Source: Populus alba
Taxonomy: Eukaryota; Streptophyta; Magnoliopsida; Malpighiales; Salicaceae
NCBI RefSeq assembly: GCF_005239225.2
Contig: NC_133288.1
Span: 7,025,035 to 7,089,034 of the forward strand
DNA length: 64,000 nt
Reading direction: 5' to 3'
Position 1 is the first letter of the stretch; each line of letters opens with the position of its first letter. Position numbers and translations under genes: made by a program. The notes beneath the pieces are model-generated. The model saw only the letters and a list, made by a program, of their open reading frames with translations. It did not search any database and had not been told where the DNA came from. Positions 52,833 to 64,000 of this stretch are shown piece by piece.

Positions 52833-54340
52833 TTCTGTTTTCTCTTTGTGAAGATTGCTCCTTTTGATTTGAGACTTGAGAGTTAGAGGGAGGAGAAAGT
52901 CTGGTGCTTTATCTGTACATAGTATACTTTTACAATGAAAGAAAGAGGGGAAGACCGAGATTTCTCTTGGGATTGATGGGCTGAGGGCTTGAACAGAGCA
53001 GAAGGTTTAAAATAGTGATGAGGGGCCAGCTTAGATATGTAGATAGGAGGAGGCAACTCAAGTGAGAGCATCTCTGTTGGATCAAGTGTATGTCAGTCAC
53101 TCTAACCATGTTTGTGTATGGTCTTTTGTTTAGAATAAATTACCTTAAATGTTCCCGGGGTGAGTTTCCGTTATGTTATGCTTTATAAGTTTAAACATAC
53201 AATCTATTTAACAAATAATAATTTATTAGAGTTTATCTGATTCGAGTCCATAAATTTTATAGTTATTAAAGAATTATATAATTATTAATTTTAGAATCCA
53301 TGAAATTAGTCAAAGTATATATAAACTGATCCAAATATTTATGTTCATAAAAAAAAAATTCTTAAATTAATATTATTTTGATATTATTAAATTATTTTGA
53401 TATATTGATATTAGAAATAATTTTTAAAAAATAAAAAATATTATTTTAATATATTTTCAAACAAAAATAAAAACTTTCAACAAAAACCACGTTTATAAAC
53501 TTGAGTACCGATTTCTTCTGATCTTTGGATGAGTGGGTGGGTCTTTTAGTTAATAATTCATTCATATGGTTATAGAAGAGGGGACATTATTCGGGAAGCA
53601 AATCAATGGGGTAGCTAGATTTGGTGAATATCCTTCTGTTTTATGAGAGAAGGGTATTGATTTAGTCAAATTAGGTTAAAACACTTGGTTCGGTCTTCTC
53701 TACTTCCAAAATCTCTTGAGTTTGGAACATTCAGTGGAAATCTTACAGCTTTAATAGCCAGAGTGTCCTCTTGACCATGGCGGACCAAGTCCAGACTAGC
53801 TCCACGTAGAACCTTTATTTATGCCTCTGTTGCATAGCAGATAGTTAATTCTCTGGAGGTCATCAACTCTAGTCTTTATCATTGAAGCTTTATATATCTA
53901 ACTGCAACTTATAAATGAATTTAGACCTAAGTTTTGCAAGGAATGAGAATATAAGAACTTGTCGATTATCTTTTGTAACTTTATCCTGTTGTTAGAATTT
54001 CCTGAACATTCTGTAATGAGTTTGATATGTTTCAGAATCTCCACGTAAACTGGACTTTCAGAACAGGCGAAGACTCGGTGTGGCCATGTTGTTTGCTTCT
54101 TTTGGGACACCCACATGATTGATATTTTTATTCAGGTTAAAGGGCTTCAATAGAAATTTGAATCCTTCTCCACATCAGATCTAAAGGTGTCCATCCATGT
54201 CCTAATGCATGCTAATTACTGTCTTCGTGTAGGTTTTATACTTTGAAGCAGCATTTGTAATGGAATGTCGCAGCAATTCGCATCTAATAGTTACATGAAA
54301 AGATACATGCATTGTTAAAGCTTTGTTCCTCTCTTTACAG
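52833..54340. other. IMP1 upstream region and intergenic DNA
   Basis: First few hundred bases are IMP1 leader and promoter (minus strand). Near 53385-53490 a fragment resembles the inside of the GTGTTTGGGA MITE family (AATAATTTTTAAAAAATAAA). Otherwise nothing recognised. Confidence 0.5.
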
Positions 54341-54442
54341 CATCAAGTACTTTACGGATACAAAACTGCAGCATCATTGAGAAACCTGCACACAGACGAA
54401 TTCAGGAATTGGATTCAGCGATCCGGAAAGCATTTCTTCTAG
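54341..54442 (+). other. Exon-like ORF after a good splice acceptor, unassigned
   Basis: A pyrimidine-rich acceptor (CCTCTCTTTACAG) is followed by 33 open codons with normal amino-acid composition (HQVLYGYKTAASLRN, then DEFRNWIQRSGKHFF) and a stop. It reads like the last exon of a gene, but no upstream partner exon was found. A second frame stays open further (to 54639), running into the MITE, so either or both may be chance. Confidence 0.25.
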
Positions 54443-54616
54443 ATTTTTGCATGGCCATCAAATCTGAGGAAATCTACTCGATTTTACACCCAATAAAACT
54501 GTTAAGAGTAGATGGAAACTTGACAGGAAAGGGACAATCCTATGTCTTTATCCAAGATACCGAAGCAGGACCCCATCGTTTTTCTAGACATAAAAAGTCG
54601 TCAAAGTTAATATTTA

Positions 54617-55387
54617 GAGTGTGTTTGGCATTGCGGTAGCTGTTGTGGTTGTGGTTTTAAAAAAGTTGTTTTATAAAAAGTTCTTTTAATTGAGGTTGGT
54701 TTAAAAAAATAGGTGTTTGGTTAAAACTGTGGTTGAAATTAAGGTTGAATAAAAAGTAGTTTCGTTTTTACTCTTATTACATCATGAAAAAAAAATATTT
54801 TATATAAAATATTTTTTATTATTCCATTTTGTAATTTTATTACGTACAAAATTCATCCGATAAAAATTACAGTTTTCATAACTTTTTGAGCGTGTAATAA
54901 AATTAGATAAAATATTATCAGATATAAAATTAATATTATTGTGCGAGTAAATTTAATTGACTCTATACTAGTTTTTCAAGAAAAAAATATTGTTCACATC
55001 GCGAATAAATTTAATTCTTTAAACTAGTATTTTTTAAAAAAAAAATTAATACAACTATTAAAAAAAAAAAAAAAACATAATGAATTGTGAACAGTGCGTG
55101 AACAATTATATCAGCTACAGTGAACAGTACAAATTTAATTCTCTGAACAGTGCGTGAACAGTGCAATTCATTGTGAACAGTACAGTGAATTGCACTGTTC
55201 GGTATTATTTATCAGCTACAGTGGATGAGAAGCAGGTTTTGTATGCTTTTCATTTTTGGCGTTTTGAACACAAAAGTTGTGTGGGTCCCATGCACAGTAA
55301 ATCGAGTTTTTATTATTATCAAACGGCTGCGGACTGCGTTTTAAATAAAACGCAGCCGCAGCCACAGCCGCGTAGACAAACGGACTC
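54617..55387. mobile_element. 771-bp Harbinger-like MITE with TTA target duplication
   Basis: Bounded by TTA at 54614-54616 and 55388-55390. The ends are long imperfect inverted repeats of about 45 bp: left GAGTGTGTTTGGCATTGCGG then TAGCTGTTGTGGTTGTGG; right, on the opposite strand, GAGTCCGTTTGTCTACGCGG then CTGTGGCTGCGGCTGCG. TTA duplication with G-starting ends is typical of PIF/Harbinger/Tourist elements. No transposase. The inside has a hairpin at 55156-55200 and several GAACAGTGCGTGAACA repeats. Confidence 0.75.
55156..55200. repeat. Perfect 15-bp-stem inverted repeat inside the MITE
   Basis: GAACAGTGCAATTCA at 55156-55170 pairs exactly with TGAATTGCACTGTTC at 55186-55200 around a 15-base loop. 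Preceded by two direct copies of GAACAGTGCGTGAACA. Confidence 0.9.
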
Positions 55388-55395
55388 TTAGAGGA

Positions 55396-55556
55396 GATGG
55401 TTCGTTCATATTCTTTAAAGGAGTAAATGCCTATAAAGTGAATTCACAAGATAACTATAATGTTAGTTCTATAGTCAAAATTTATGATTTTGTGAATTCA
55501 CAAGATAAGTATAATGTTAGTTCTATAGAGAAGATGGTTCGTTCATATTCTTTGTG
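55396..55556. repeat. Nested direct repeats
   Basis: GATGGTTCGTTCATATTCTTT occurs near 55397 and 55533, and GTGAATTCACAAGATAA..TATAATGTTAGTTCTATAG near 55439 and 55494. A small local duplication immediately beside the MITE. Confidence 0.85.
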
Positions 55557-56099
55557 ATCATGGCTACGATGTCAAAGGATCCTTCAGAAGTGTTCATTGG
55601 GTCTATTCTATGATCTAAAATGAAGCGAATCAAAAAGGAGTTCAATCGGCTAAGTCAATAGACTTGGGTTAAAAATATTCAAATATATCAGTATAGACTT
55701 TTGTCTAACATTAAAGTCATATCTAAAGCTACAAGATAATTTTGGATACCATTCTAATTGGGATGGAACTAGACATTTGTATCTTTTCAATAATATATGA
55801 TAGACCTACTAATTCATTCGTACAAAAAAAAATAACATGTTTAAAGTTGGGCATAAAATCTAACAGTAGAGTGCAAAAAACAGAAAAAATATTGTTTCCT
55901 TGAGAGTCATGAGTTTCATTCATTACAATGAGTTCTTGATGCTATTGGGAGCTTATATAGTAGCTTTTAGCATACTTATTTTATAAGGACTCTATATCAA
56001 ACAAGAAGAATTAATTGATCAGAAATTAATTTTTATTTTACAAGGCAATAGACTTTTGCTCAGCGAGGATTCTTCAACAATTATTTATCTTTGGTGTTT
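55557..56099. other. Intergenic DNA
   Basis: Nothing recognised. Confidence 0.45.
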
Positions 56100-56480
56100 T
56101 TCATTGTCATAGTTAGCAAGAGGTGAGAAATAGTCTTAAATTATTGTTTTATTTATTTTTATTATTCGTAAACATTATTTTAATTAGTTTGGGACTTATT
56201 TAAATTAGGTACAAGTTTGGCCCATTAGCATTAGGGTTTTTATTTTTAAGATTATAAATATTCTTTGTAAAGATAAAATATTAAGACTTGATAATATTAT
56301 TGTTATTAAATCTATTCAATTTGTGTGAGAGATTCCTGAATTTTTTAGTTCTTTAATGAATTAAATTAACTTATCAATGATTAATTGGTTTCATTGCGTC
56401 TTCTTTATACTTCTCATTCGTAAATTGATATTTGTAGGGTGGAGATTTTTATTCCAATAGTATTGGTGCCTTGTAATAAG
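56100..56480. mobile_element. Possible solo LTR fragment
   Basis: AT-rich non-coding block with LTR-like order: AATTAGTTTGGGACTTATTT, then CCCATTAGCATTAGGGTTTT and ATTATAAATATTC (promoter-like), then GAATTAAATTAAC and GTGGAGATTTTTATTCCAAT. Ends and target duplication not found; this is a weak call by resemblance to gypsy LTRs. Confidence 0.3.
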
Positions 56481-56949
56481 TTTTTCATTGTATCACTCCA
56501 ATGAAACTTGTTTTAACTTTTCAAGATTTGTTATCATTTTTTTTTAATGGATTAAATGTCCTTATGATAATGAGATTCACGTCACCTTTTCTTAAATTAA
56601 AAGGTACCCATCTTGTTTTTTTTTAATAAAAAACAAAAATTTATGTTAGTATTTAGAAATTTACAAACTAAGTGAAGGTAAAGATAACTAGGAGGTATGC
56701 TTTGAACTCAAGACTTCTAATATCTTAAGTTGGTTAAGCAATAAGATTTTCTAAGTTGGTTAAATTGCTATATTTTTACAAGTAAATTACAATTTAATAT
56801 CTTTTTTATATATATAATTTTGTAATTTAGTCCTTGTTTTGAAAACCAGAGTTGATTGTATTTTTTTTCCCTTGAAATTTAGACCAAAGGACTAGACTAT
56901 TTTTTCACCAAAAGATAAAAGCACAAAGATAAAATAACAGTCCACTTAG

Positions 56950-57311
56950 TTTTTATCTTTGTGCAAAGGAACGAAAATCGTACTCATCAAAGAGGGGAAA
57001 GTGATAACAACATTGATAGGCAGCCAGCCTAACAACGAATTCAGCAAGAGGGATGGTGGTGGAGATGATGGTAATCGACGGAACCAGCAAGAATGGTAGG
57101 TATCTAGCTAGCTACTAAAGTACTGTAATGGAGACTTGCCTAAAATAGATGGTGCGCAGAATGCTCCAAATTCAGCTGATGAAATAGCCCCTCTTTGCAA
57201 GAGATTGAGTTCAGGGAAAGAAAAACAATTACAAGAAATGAAGACACGTGAGTCGAATTCAGTGTATAAGCATGGTATTATCCTTTCAAGGACATCCAAC
57301 GAAACAGAGTA
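56950..57311 (+). other. Two unassigned coding-like ORFs converging on the sacsin-like gene
   Basis: Frame one (about 56952-57095) includes GTKIVLIKEGKVITTLIGSQ and then PNNEFSKRDGGGDDGNRR; frame two (about 57106-57311) includes NGDLPKIDGAQNAPNSADEI and KRLSSGKEKQLQEMKTRESN. Both have ordinary amino-acid composition, unlike nearby chance ORFs, and could be exons joined over a short intron (GTAGGT near 57093) or pieces of a decayed gene. No ATG, promoter or family identified. Confidence 0.25.
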
Positions 57312-57592
57312 AAACTATACGTTTCTCTCTTTATCATTTTCTTATGTACAAGCGCAAGAAGCAACTATTCACAAGGAGATTGGAATGAGGAACATGATAT
57401 CTATTCTCCAACTCTCACTGAAACAACTACGTATCAGAACAATTTGTCCTTCCTAGTTTTCATCTTTTCCCTCGTTTATGAGAGCTAACACAAAATGATT
57501 TCCGATGAGAGATGGAGGTCATTCCGATGAATCAAGGTGTAAAACTCTAGATATATGACAAAAATCTCACTTTGTTTAAATCAGCAGAGTTG

Positions 57593-60500
57593 TCATGGCC
57601 GGAAAATTCTGATTGTTTTTGCGACCTGAAGCCTACAAAATGGACACCTGGAAACAGCGGATGAGCATCTGCGACAAAGTACATGACCACATGGAACTAT
57701 CGTCATGTCAACTTCATTGGTCAAACACACCCGGCAAAGCCATGCCGCTTTCGCTGTATCAGCTTCTTTTGCTGCCACATCAGCCTTTTCCTGCAATGTC
57801 CCGTATCAAGAATTTATCAGCGTGAAATTTTCATTATATCTCTTGCCACGTGAAATTGTCAGTTGAGTTTTCTGAAGAAACATTTTTTTTGTGAAATTTA
57901 AACTCCAAACCAGAACTGATTTCTATAGATACAATCACACTGAATAGTTACAGTGAGTTTTGAAATTGCAAGTCACAAACCTGCTCAAGCAAAAGTGCTG
58001 CCTGAGACTCTTTCAATTGTTCTTGCAGAGTTAACGTTCTTTCTAAAAGAGATTGTTTTTCCACATCCACGCTGATCCCTGCTTCAGAAAGCATCTCATG
58101 AACCGCTTGAACAAGTTCTGCAGGTGACACTCGGTGGAGCTCTTTGCCACCCTGCAGTTGACATTAAAAAAGTATCTTCAGCTAACTACTTGAATAGATC
58201 CCAGCTAATACAATTGACCAATGCTCAAAATCATTAACAATGCTTTCCATAACAGCCTTACCTCGCTAAATACCAATGATAATTAGTTTTGAACAATCAA
58301 AATAACATGCTATCCTTTGCCAAACATTTTAAATCGAAGGAAAATTAGACCATTAATCATTTGAAGATGCTTTCTTTCAATTTTACATGCACAAAAACCT
58401 AGAAGACAAAAATGACCACCTTTCCTCCTCTCCCCTACACTCCCTACCTTCTCTAAACTCGGAGAGAGAGAATAATTACTGCTTATAACGAACTAGGAAA
58501 GTCAATAAAATACTATATTAGTCTGGCAACCTGATAAGACTCAAAAAATCTAAATGAGCCTTGAATGGGAATTGAAATTGACTGCATGCAACATGAGTAT
58601 AACACGAATGTATCCATAAAATTCCAACAACAATAAGATTAGTATGATATTGCGTGCAACCAATGAAAACCTAAGGTCAAGAAGTTGAATGCCCGCACCT
58701 GAGAAGACCTTGTTCTGCCTCTTCCAGAACTTTCTGGCACATCATTGGCATTCCTCTTATCAACTACTGAATGACTATCATCTGGTAAAGTTGCTGAGGA
58801 AGTAGCCTCATTTCCCATTGATATGCCTTTAAACGAGAATACTTGTGAAGAAAGAAGAGGCTCTACAACCCCTGGTGCAGTTTCCACCTTGAATCTGTAG
58901 AGTGCTTGGCCAGCTGAAGGTCTAACATCCTCTGGAACTCTACCATACTTCAACTTCTCTCCATTTTGAGACCGCCATGCCACTATCTCTCCTCTATAAA
59001 ATGGTCTTAACGGATGAAGTTGTGCTTGAAGAGCATCGGGAGGAAGTAGTTCCTTGCCTACCAGTTTATTACTTGTGGGTTCAATGTCTCTCTTGTCAGA
59101 AGAAAGTTTTAGAATATTGAGGATTGCACTTTCTGAGCCTTCAGGACATAAAAATAGGGTTCCTATAGGTAATGGGGTAGGGGAGCCTAAGACCTGGCTT
59201 ACAACAATTGCAACAACATCAAGTACAGATACATAAGTAGGTGGTTCAGCAACAAAAATAGAGGTCCTTGATCGGTTCATAAAGTAAAGAGTACGATGCT
59301 TGGATCCGTTCTCCCAATCTGGAATAATAGAGTCCTTAGCTACAAGAGTGACGTCCAAAGACTTTGGAAGGAGCATAAAATGAGTTTGGAGGATCTTAAC
59401 AAACTGCAGCTTTTCAGCAACAGATTCCAGTAAAGTTTGTAATGTTTCCAAAGGAACAGTATTTCTTGCAGGGGTGTAATTAGCTTTGCTATTTACAAGA
59501 GTCCATACAGCACCCTGAAATGATCTGCTCAACAGTTTCTCTCTGATGAGTGCCACAGAGACAGATCCAATATATTCCAATGTATGCAAATCAACGTCTT
59601 TATCAAGTTCCTGCAAACAGAAACAGATCTTGCAAACTGAATATAAAAGTTCATCATCGGAGATGTATAAAATTGAACTGCAAACAAATTTAAAAGAAAC
59701 TTTCAGAAAATCAAGTAATTTACCTCTATTACGACATCTGATAGCTTTCTGATGCCCAAAACTATACAAATTCTCTCAGGAATATCTCCATGAACAAATC
59801 TTAACCTGGAAGTGTCAATATATTTGACATATCGGGAACCATAAGAATCAATGTATACACATGATTGTGCATGGACAAGTCTACATCCATCATCTGGGAC
59901 TATTGCATCTAATGTCCAGTTTTTCCAATCAGACATGTTTCCCTCAACAGTCGAGTCACAGAGAAAAAACAAAATTTCCATCACAGCACGGAGTTCATTT
60001 GGGTTTAAACGCTGATATCCACAAGTCTTTTGGAGATCAATTAGAAGATTCTTTGCAGCAGCAACTGAAAGCATGTCCTGAAGTCCCACTTCCTTGAGAA
60101 TTTTCACAAATGGAAGATACAAAGTAGGAAGTTCAAACGCAAATGGTGACAGATTAATTGTCAGACGCGCAAAAAGAGAGTTTGCTGTGACCAGGCGTGT
60201 TCCATTAGCAGCAGGCAGAAATGCCACTCTCTGCAAGTTTTCTCTATCTGCATAAGCATAAATAAAAGATAAGGAGAGAGGTGAACAGCTAATAATTGGG
60301 CATAGGCACCGGTGAAAATTTTCATTTAACAACTAATGGTATGTCTAATTGTCTATAAATTGTAGAAATTTTGATGCAGTACGGTCAAAATTAATAGCTT
60401 AATTCTTGCTAAAGAAGAATTGTTTAGAAATCAAATAAAAGTGGGTACTATCCATTTGGATGATCCTACCACTGGTAGATGGAAAACTGACAAATAAGCC

Positions 60501-63500
60501 ATAGTTCATCACGAAACTTAATAAACAAGTTATTACCACAGACAGTAACCAAGAATCATTTGCTGGATGGTAAGGAGCATTTTTTTACCTTCAAACGAAA
60601 AAAGTTAATACTTATTTCCATGTTAATACTAACTTTTCAAAAGAATTCCAAAAAAAATAGCATTTATTAAAGGATTTGGACCATGTCTGAGGAAGTTAAA
60701 TAGCAGGAGTAACAGGGGAGTACCTGAAGAAGAGAGGGAACTCCAAACCTTATCCAGGTACTTCAGCACTTCACAAGAAGCTTCATCAACTGCCATCATG
60801 CCTGAAGAAGTTGGCCAGTGAGCAAGAGTGTCTTCACCTCCATTTCTTCCAATCACCTGAGATGCATCCATGTTAGTTCCATTTGCACTGGCATGAACTA
60901 GCACTCTTGGAAAAACATGGAAGAACAATATGATCTATTACCTGCAAATGCTTTAGGACAGTAGAAAAGGCTGGAGGGCTCCTCAGCTGAAGCCCTCCCC
61001 AGGAGTACTCAGGTGGCACAAAATTTTGTCTAGAGATGATGGGAGAAGAACTCCAAGCCAAAGGCCAATCTTTTGACACAATAGCTTCACTATATGAAGT
61101 AAGCACCTTCTTGCCACCAGCATTAGGAAATCCTAGTTCAGCAGGTACACAAGCAATCTTGCCAAGTTGATTGCAGAAGCTGTTGCCATAAAGGACAGCA
61201 AAGTTTGAGAGCACAGCTTCAACAACAGATCCTGCTAATGCCCATATCTCCATAGTAACCTTATCGCGGCTGTGACTTACATTGGTCCCAAAATCATCAA
61301 AATCCCCTGAAGATTTCATGCACTCACTTCCAAGGAACTCTACTCTTTTAGCGCATTCAAGTATTACATCTGCTTCTGCTGCAGTTTGAAGACCTGTTTT
61401 TCTTAAAATGAGAAGCCACCCATCAGTGCTAAACCTTTCTCCAGGAAATTTCCTTCTCTCACCAGAGAACACAGATGTTAATAGAGCATCACCAGGATCA
61501 AACAGATCCTTGGGCCTAGAGCGATCTAGGGAAAATTCATCTGCATTCCTTACAAACTTGGTCTCCTTCAAAACTTCAAGTAAAGAAGAATCTGCTTGGA
61601 GGTCTTGCCAATATGTGTAAAGATATATTAATATATCCTCCTGTTCAGACTGAGGTTTGTCTTCAAAATCCGGCAACCCGAACCTCATCAAAATCTGTTG
61701 ATCATGCAATTCAGGAACCCCAAGAGCTCGTAAAAATGAAAACTCAATTGAATCTGTCGAATAAGAGAGACAACGCTCATCAGATGGCTTAAGGAATGAG
61801 CTAGAAGAGATCATACAGTGATCTTGGGCATGCAATCGTGTATAGGATCCCACAACTGTTTTATATATAGGCAAACCACGCAGTACTTCAAGTTCTTCAG
61901 CTCTGTACGTAGAACCATTATAAAGGAAATCCTGAGCAAAAAAAGTAACAAGTTCATCACTATCTGAAGCTGAAAATGATGCAAGTTCAGGGAAATAGCC
62001 AGCATGTTTTGCTGCAACAAGCTTGGAAGCAACCACTTCTCCCAAGGACTGACTAGATGCAGGGAGACAATTGCATGAAACAGCACAGTCCATGAAAGCA
62101 GTGTCAAAAATAGGTACGTTGCACTGGTTCAGCAGTGACAACAGCCAAGGATACCTATTTTTGGCTACTTCAAAAGCAGCAATGTAAGACTGGACTGATT
62201 CTGATTCAGATTCAGATTCAGATTCAGATTCAGGGGTATGATTTGTGGACAATCCAGTCATATCAATTCCTGTGCTACCTGCATCCACAATACCATCTCC
62301 AGATGATGTTTGTTTAATGGGAGGAACAAAGACCAGATGACGCTCCTTTACACGGCATAAGATGGGCCTCCCAAGAAAAGCAGGAATTAGAGGCCAATCA
62401 GAAAAGAGTGAGAGGTCTCCCGAAGACGCACCAAAACACTTCCAAAACAACCTTAACCATTCATGAGAAGGACCCCCTTCACCACCAGAACTCGAAGTAC
62501 TCTCCCATGAAAACCATGGAACCATATTTGACCCCGTTACATTATTCACCCAGTTCTCATGAAAAAGTAATTTCATATGACTTGCCAGTAAGTGGAGAGA
62601 GAAACTCTTCAGTCTTAATAAGGTTTGTATGGCATTTCTTGAGAATATATCAAACAGTAAAGATCTATCCAGTACTTTTGGATGGATGAACTTTGCTGCC
62701 AAAGACATCATCAACGCCTGTTGATCCTTGTTCCCAAACCAAAGCTCAGTTACCCCAAACCTAGTTAAATGATTAGTTGCAGTTGGGCATGGTAACCCTT
62801 TAAGCTCAGCAGCTATTGATAGAATCTTTGGATCTACATTTGCACCAATGCCATCTAAAATGGTATTCCGCTGAATTAAAGGCCCTCCAGCCCTGCCAAT
62901 ATCTTCAACAACTCCCCGGCCAAAATCAAATAAAGCCTTCCCCAAACTTGTCACCATTTCAAGAGCATCTCCTGAACTGTCTGCACTCTGAGCAGATGAG
63001 CCATGAAAACTCCGTAGATTAGGCAATGATGATAAAGCAACACTGCTGCTTGCTTCACTAGTTGCTCTATGCATGGTACTGGAGTTGAGAGAGTTCAGTG
63101 TTGTATCATCTCTATCAAAACCAGATGATCCTGGAAACTCGATATCAGATAAGCAGTACTCAAGAACATCCACGTAGGTATCAACTGATCGAAGAACAAT
63201 AGAAGTTGATGACATCTTAAGAAGATCCCTAACCATTTTAGGTTTTATTTCTCGAACTGTAACCCCCACTGCTTGAATTTCTGTCACCAACTCCCATGGT
63301 ACAGAAAACACTGGATAATGTTCCTTCACAAAGCCACACACAGTAGCTGGAAGTAAACTATCACCCACTCCATTCCCAGGCTGTGAAAGAAACATACCCT
63401 CTCCACTCTTAACCAGGTTTCCTGTGTACAGCTGCCACAAAGGAAGATCAGCAACCCGAGCATAGAATGGCCTTATTACTTCTTCAATCAGGCATCCCCA

Positions 63501-64000
63501 ATCTGCTTTAGGCACTTCTGTCGATACTAAGGGTTCTCCAGGTTGATTAACCATCGCAAGCCCAGTAGACCTAGGCCAGAAGGAATACATTAGATCACCA
63601 TATGCCTTCAAAGACAAAGAAACTGCACAACCTGCACTTGATTCAATAGCTGAAGTCAAAGGATCTTTTCTTAATTTTTGCATTTCCACCACCATTTCTA
63701 TGTAGGAATCACGAACACAGGACATCAATTCTTTGTTCCAAGCTTCAATCAACTGATCTCCAGCATCTGCCTGTGCTTCTGAAGCTACCTTCTTCTGGTA
63801 CTTAAAGAGAGAACGACCACTATTATGACGCACAAGGAAACATCCAAGGACAGTGACAGGTAGTGCTATACTACCAGATAAAGGAAGAGGGGACATGACA
63901 GAGCTCTTTGGAAATAGATCACCAGGACATCCATCTCTTGAAATATGTGCTGCAACTCCCGCAACGGGGGTCAAGTTGTATGCAAGATATCGCCTAAGTG
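57593..64000 (-). CDS. Giant sacsin-like protein with C-terminal RING finger (3' part; runs off the right edge)
   Basis: Six minus-strand exons are in the window: beyond 64000 to 60942, 60856-60724, 60247-59724, 59610-58699, 58151-57981 and 57790-57593, at compatible phases, giving the last 1,664 residues. The frame is still open at the edge, so the start is missing; the recalled Arabidopsis match (At5g23110) is about 4,700 residues. Sacsin-type proteins carry Hsp90-like ATPase repeats and act as chaperones; those repeats would lie mainly in the missing part. Near the C-terminus is a Gln/Glu/Leu-rich coiled coil (TLTLQEQLKESQAALLLEQ), then a C3HC4 RING finger: C-x2-C-x11-C-x-H-x2-C-x2-C-x6-C-x2-C (CRVC...CGHVLCRRC...CPFC), suggesting ubiquitin ligase activity. 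The largest exon exceeds 3 kb. The 60857-60941 intron is set by phase, using the acceptor ATCTCAG at 60857-60863. Confidence 0.9.
62196..62233 (-). repeat. Hexanucleotide repeat coding Ser-Glu in the sacsin-like gene
   Basis: (GATTCA/GATTCT)n on the + strand reads as (GAATCT/GAATCA)n on the coding strand, giving about six Glu-Ser pairs after TP and before VQSYIAAFEV. Unit length is a multiple of three, so changes in copy number keep the frame. Confidence 0.9.

Noticed and set aside
60870..60941. Reading the large sacsin exon through to the stop near 60873
   Set aside because: It would end the protein before the conserved downstream exons; the GTAATA donor at 60941 keeps the frame to the RING finger.

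Overview
This is nuclear DNA of a flowering plant. Genes are split by AT-rich introns with GT/AG borders, introns run from 85 bp to about 2 kb, and the spaces between genes are filled with decayed plant transposons. The repeat families (AU-like SINEs, Harbinger/hAT-like MITEs, Ty1/copia and gypsy-like relics) and the gene set fit a woody eudicot; Populus or another Salicaceae is my best guess, by inference only.

Seven protein genes can be built exon by exon with phase-compatible splice sites. On the + strand: a plant-specific membrane protein resembling Arabidopsis At5g23160 (3083-4144), ribosomal protein eL42/RPL44 (11181-12847), the mitochondrial ClpP peptidase CLPP2 (14290-16581), and the PWWP/CID protein HUA2 (19492-28622). 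On the - strand: a non-secreted LysM protein (36227-39831), a mitochondrial inner-membrane S26 peptidase IMP1 (50937-52832), and the 3' third of a giant sacsin-like RING protein that runs off the right edge (57593 to beyond 64000).

Layout: 1-2.9 kb copia relic and AT-rich DNA; 2.9-4.2 kb first gene; 4.2-11 kb repeat-rich (SINE, T-rich array, LTR relic, 268-bp tandem duplication, MITE); 11-28.7 kb gene-rich; 28.7-36.2 kb a deleted LTR retrotransposon and a LINE relic; 36.2-39.9 kb LysM gene; 40-50.9 kb MULE relic, copia gag relic and MITE; 50.9-52.9 kb IMP1; 53-57.5 kb a Harbinger-like MITE and unexplained short ORFs; 57.6-64 kb sacsin-like gene.

The genes do not form a pathway, since plant gene order is not operonic. 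Several match Arabidopsis genes I recall as neighbours (At5g23110 sacsin/RING, 23130 LysM, 23140 CLPP2, 23150 HUA2, 23160), so the window looks like an old syntenic block with local reordering, with RPL44 and IMP1 added and HCF136 (At5g23120) not seen. I found no candidate for a wholly new biological system. The most unusual items are the coding minisatellite in HUA2, the hexanucleotide Ser-Glu repeat in the sacsin-like gene, a gag-only LTR element, and small unassigned coding-like stretches at 54.3 kb and 57 kb.
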